Shown: positions 63,101 to 64,000 of the stretch, piece after piece
How the letters are laid out: the number at the start of each line of letters is the position of its first letter
How positions within the stretch are numbered: the stretch's first letter is position 1
Assembly (NCBI RefSeq): GCF_008831285.2
Contig: NC_045138.2
Location: forward strand, 34,094,769-34,158,768
Direction: 5' to 3'
From: Nymphaea colorata
Taxonomy: Eukaryota > Streptophyta > Magnoliopsida > Nymphaeales > Nymphaeaceae
Length of the DNA: 64,000 bases
Notes under the pieces: generated by a model
What the model was told of the DNA's origin: nothing
The model's input: the letters and a program-made list of their open reading frames with translations, nothing else
Database searches by the model: none
Program-made: the position numbers and the translations under genes

Positions 63101-63473
63101 CTTGGCCCGAATATTGGGAAAGCCTCTTGACTGCTATTTCCTGTCCACCTGGGAGAATACCCTGAGAAGAAAAACTCAAGTATTTCAACCATGTATAATT
63201 AGTGGGTAGACTTTTTCTGGAGATGAAGTGGTGTTTTGAAACGTAGGAGATGGGAGTGAAAGTTTTGAAATCGCGTAATATGGAGTAGTTAATTAAGTAC
63301 CTTGTAGACGGGACCAAATCCACCTTGGCCGAGTTTGTTCAACTCTGAAAAGTTATGTGTGGCTGCTCGAACCGTCTTAAGTCCTACCATTGCTACTTCA
63401 TAGTTTGTACCATGCTGGTAATTCGGCCCGTTTAGGTCAAGCAATGATGTCTCCCTTTCATATATCATTTTTT
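60192..63473 (-). CDS. Cysteine-rich receptor-like kinase, kinase exons 3-7 (5' end beyond window)
   Basis: Five kinase exons: 63473-63301, 63161-62951, 62181-61944, 61034-60881, 60488-60192, giving 356 residues in an open frame. Motifs: [62 protein letters not shown], and the tail ending VTDTEVNPR. All catalytic residues are present. It is a close paralogue of the four-domain CRK kinase; exon 6 is 154 nt in both and the tail is nearly the same. The first exon seen starts in phase 1 like exon 3 of the family. The membrane and ectodomain exons should lie beyond 64000, as the matching intron in the paralogue is 947 bp and only about 530 bp remain. Whether its ectodomain has two or four DUF26 domains cannot be seen. 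Confidence 0.88.
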
Positions 63474-64000
63474 CTATTCATCATGAAAAAGCTGATTTGT
63501 TATTTCAACCCAAATCGATAAAAAATGAAATTAAAGGAAGAAAGAATATGTGAGCGAAACAAATAGGAATAAAGTATCAATCCCAAAAAAAGTTTGTGTA
63601 TGTGTGTGGTGGATAATTTAATAGTGGATGTGATTGGTGTATTTGATTCGACGGAGCTCAGACTTGTATGATCATGGCTGTAGTTTCGAATGAATTTCAC
63701 TGATTTATGGATACAACCCAGAATAAGACGTCAATAATGTTACAAAGTACCTCTCATTTTTTATTGTCTTTAACATTATTTTTCGTTACTCGGGCGACCC
63801 AACGTCGGCCCCCACCGACAAATTGACAAGAGAACATATGAGTAGACCTTCTATAGAGTCGGTATTGACTATCGGGCAGTGAGTAAAACATGAAAGGAAG
63901 AATTCATGAATGGTTTTATACATAAATAAATGTAACTTGTATTCGCTTACCTTGAGAGGAGGCGCTGTGCAATCAATGGATGTGAAAGAGGAATATAGAA
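63474..64000. other. Probable intron 2 of the partial CRK
   Basis: No membrane-spanning exon was found here on the minus strand, so this stretch is most likely intron running to the window edge. Confidence 0.5.

Noticed and set aside
63951-63998. Minus-strand stretch reading FTSIDCTAPPLK followed by GTAAGC, considered as an upstream exon of the edge CRK.
   Set aside because: It has no membrane span, does not match exon 1 or 2 of any paralogue, and lies where the long intron 2 is expected.

Overview
The window is nuclear DNA of a flowering plant. The genes have introns in fixed family positions, flanks are AT-rich, and the intergenic DNA is full of decayed plant-type transposon sequence. The species cannot be named from the sequence. 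All recognisable host genes are on the minus strand and belong to one family: cysteine-rich receptor-like kinases (CRKs, with DUF26/Gnk2 ectodomains) and their kinase-less secreted relatives (CRRSPs).

Layout. 1-2.7 kb: no gene recognised. 2.9-4.6 kb: pseudogene of the kinase half of a CRK, copied from the gene at 22.2-25.5 kb. 5-21 kb: a repeat-built region. It holds two versions of a block made of (i) 'R' repeats with SNF2-helicase-like debris and (ii) a long foldback element with arms of about 0.8 kb. It also holds an exact 14 x 34 bp minisatellite, a 0.5 kb hairpin, a LINE fragment and a small hAT-type MITE. 22.2-25.5 kb and 28.5-32.5 kb: two complete, closely related CRKs of seven exons. 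34.1-34.8 kb: an intronless CRRSP. 36.6-40.9 kb: a complete CRK whose catalytic HRD is HRN, so a predicted pseudokinase. 41-45.7 kb: AT-rich, one exon-like open stretch of unknown origin. 45.8-46.5 kb: a second CRRSP. 49.7-57.2 kb: a seven-exon CRK with four DUF26 domains. 59.5 kb: an orphan DUF26 remnant. 60.2-63.5 kb: the kinase exons of a paralogue of the four-domain CRK, cut by the window edge.

Every complete CRK uses the same plan: exon 1 signal peptide and ectodomain; exon 2 membrane span; exon 3 start of kinase through the glycine loop (ending VYK or VYM); exon 4 VAVK to FIFG/FLxG (always 211 nt); exon 5 HRD and DFG; exon 6 GYMxPE; exon 7 C-terminus. I derived exon junctions by hand from GT/AG sites. 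The reading-frame sum closes for all four complete CRKs (655, 636, 653 and 890 residues). By family knowledge these proteins are plasma-membrane receptors and apoplastic proteins linked to stress, redox and pathogen signalling. Interleaved receptors and secreted ectodomain-only proteins, a likely pseudokinase, a four-domain receptor and several dead copies show a cluster evolving by tandem duplication and decay.
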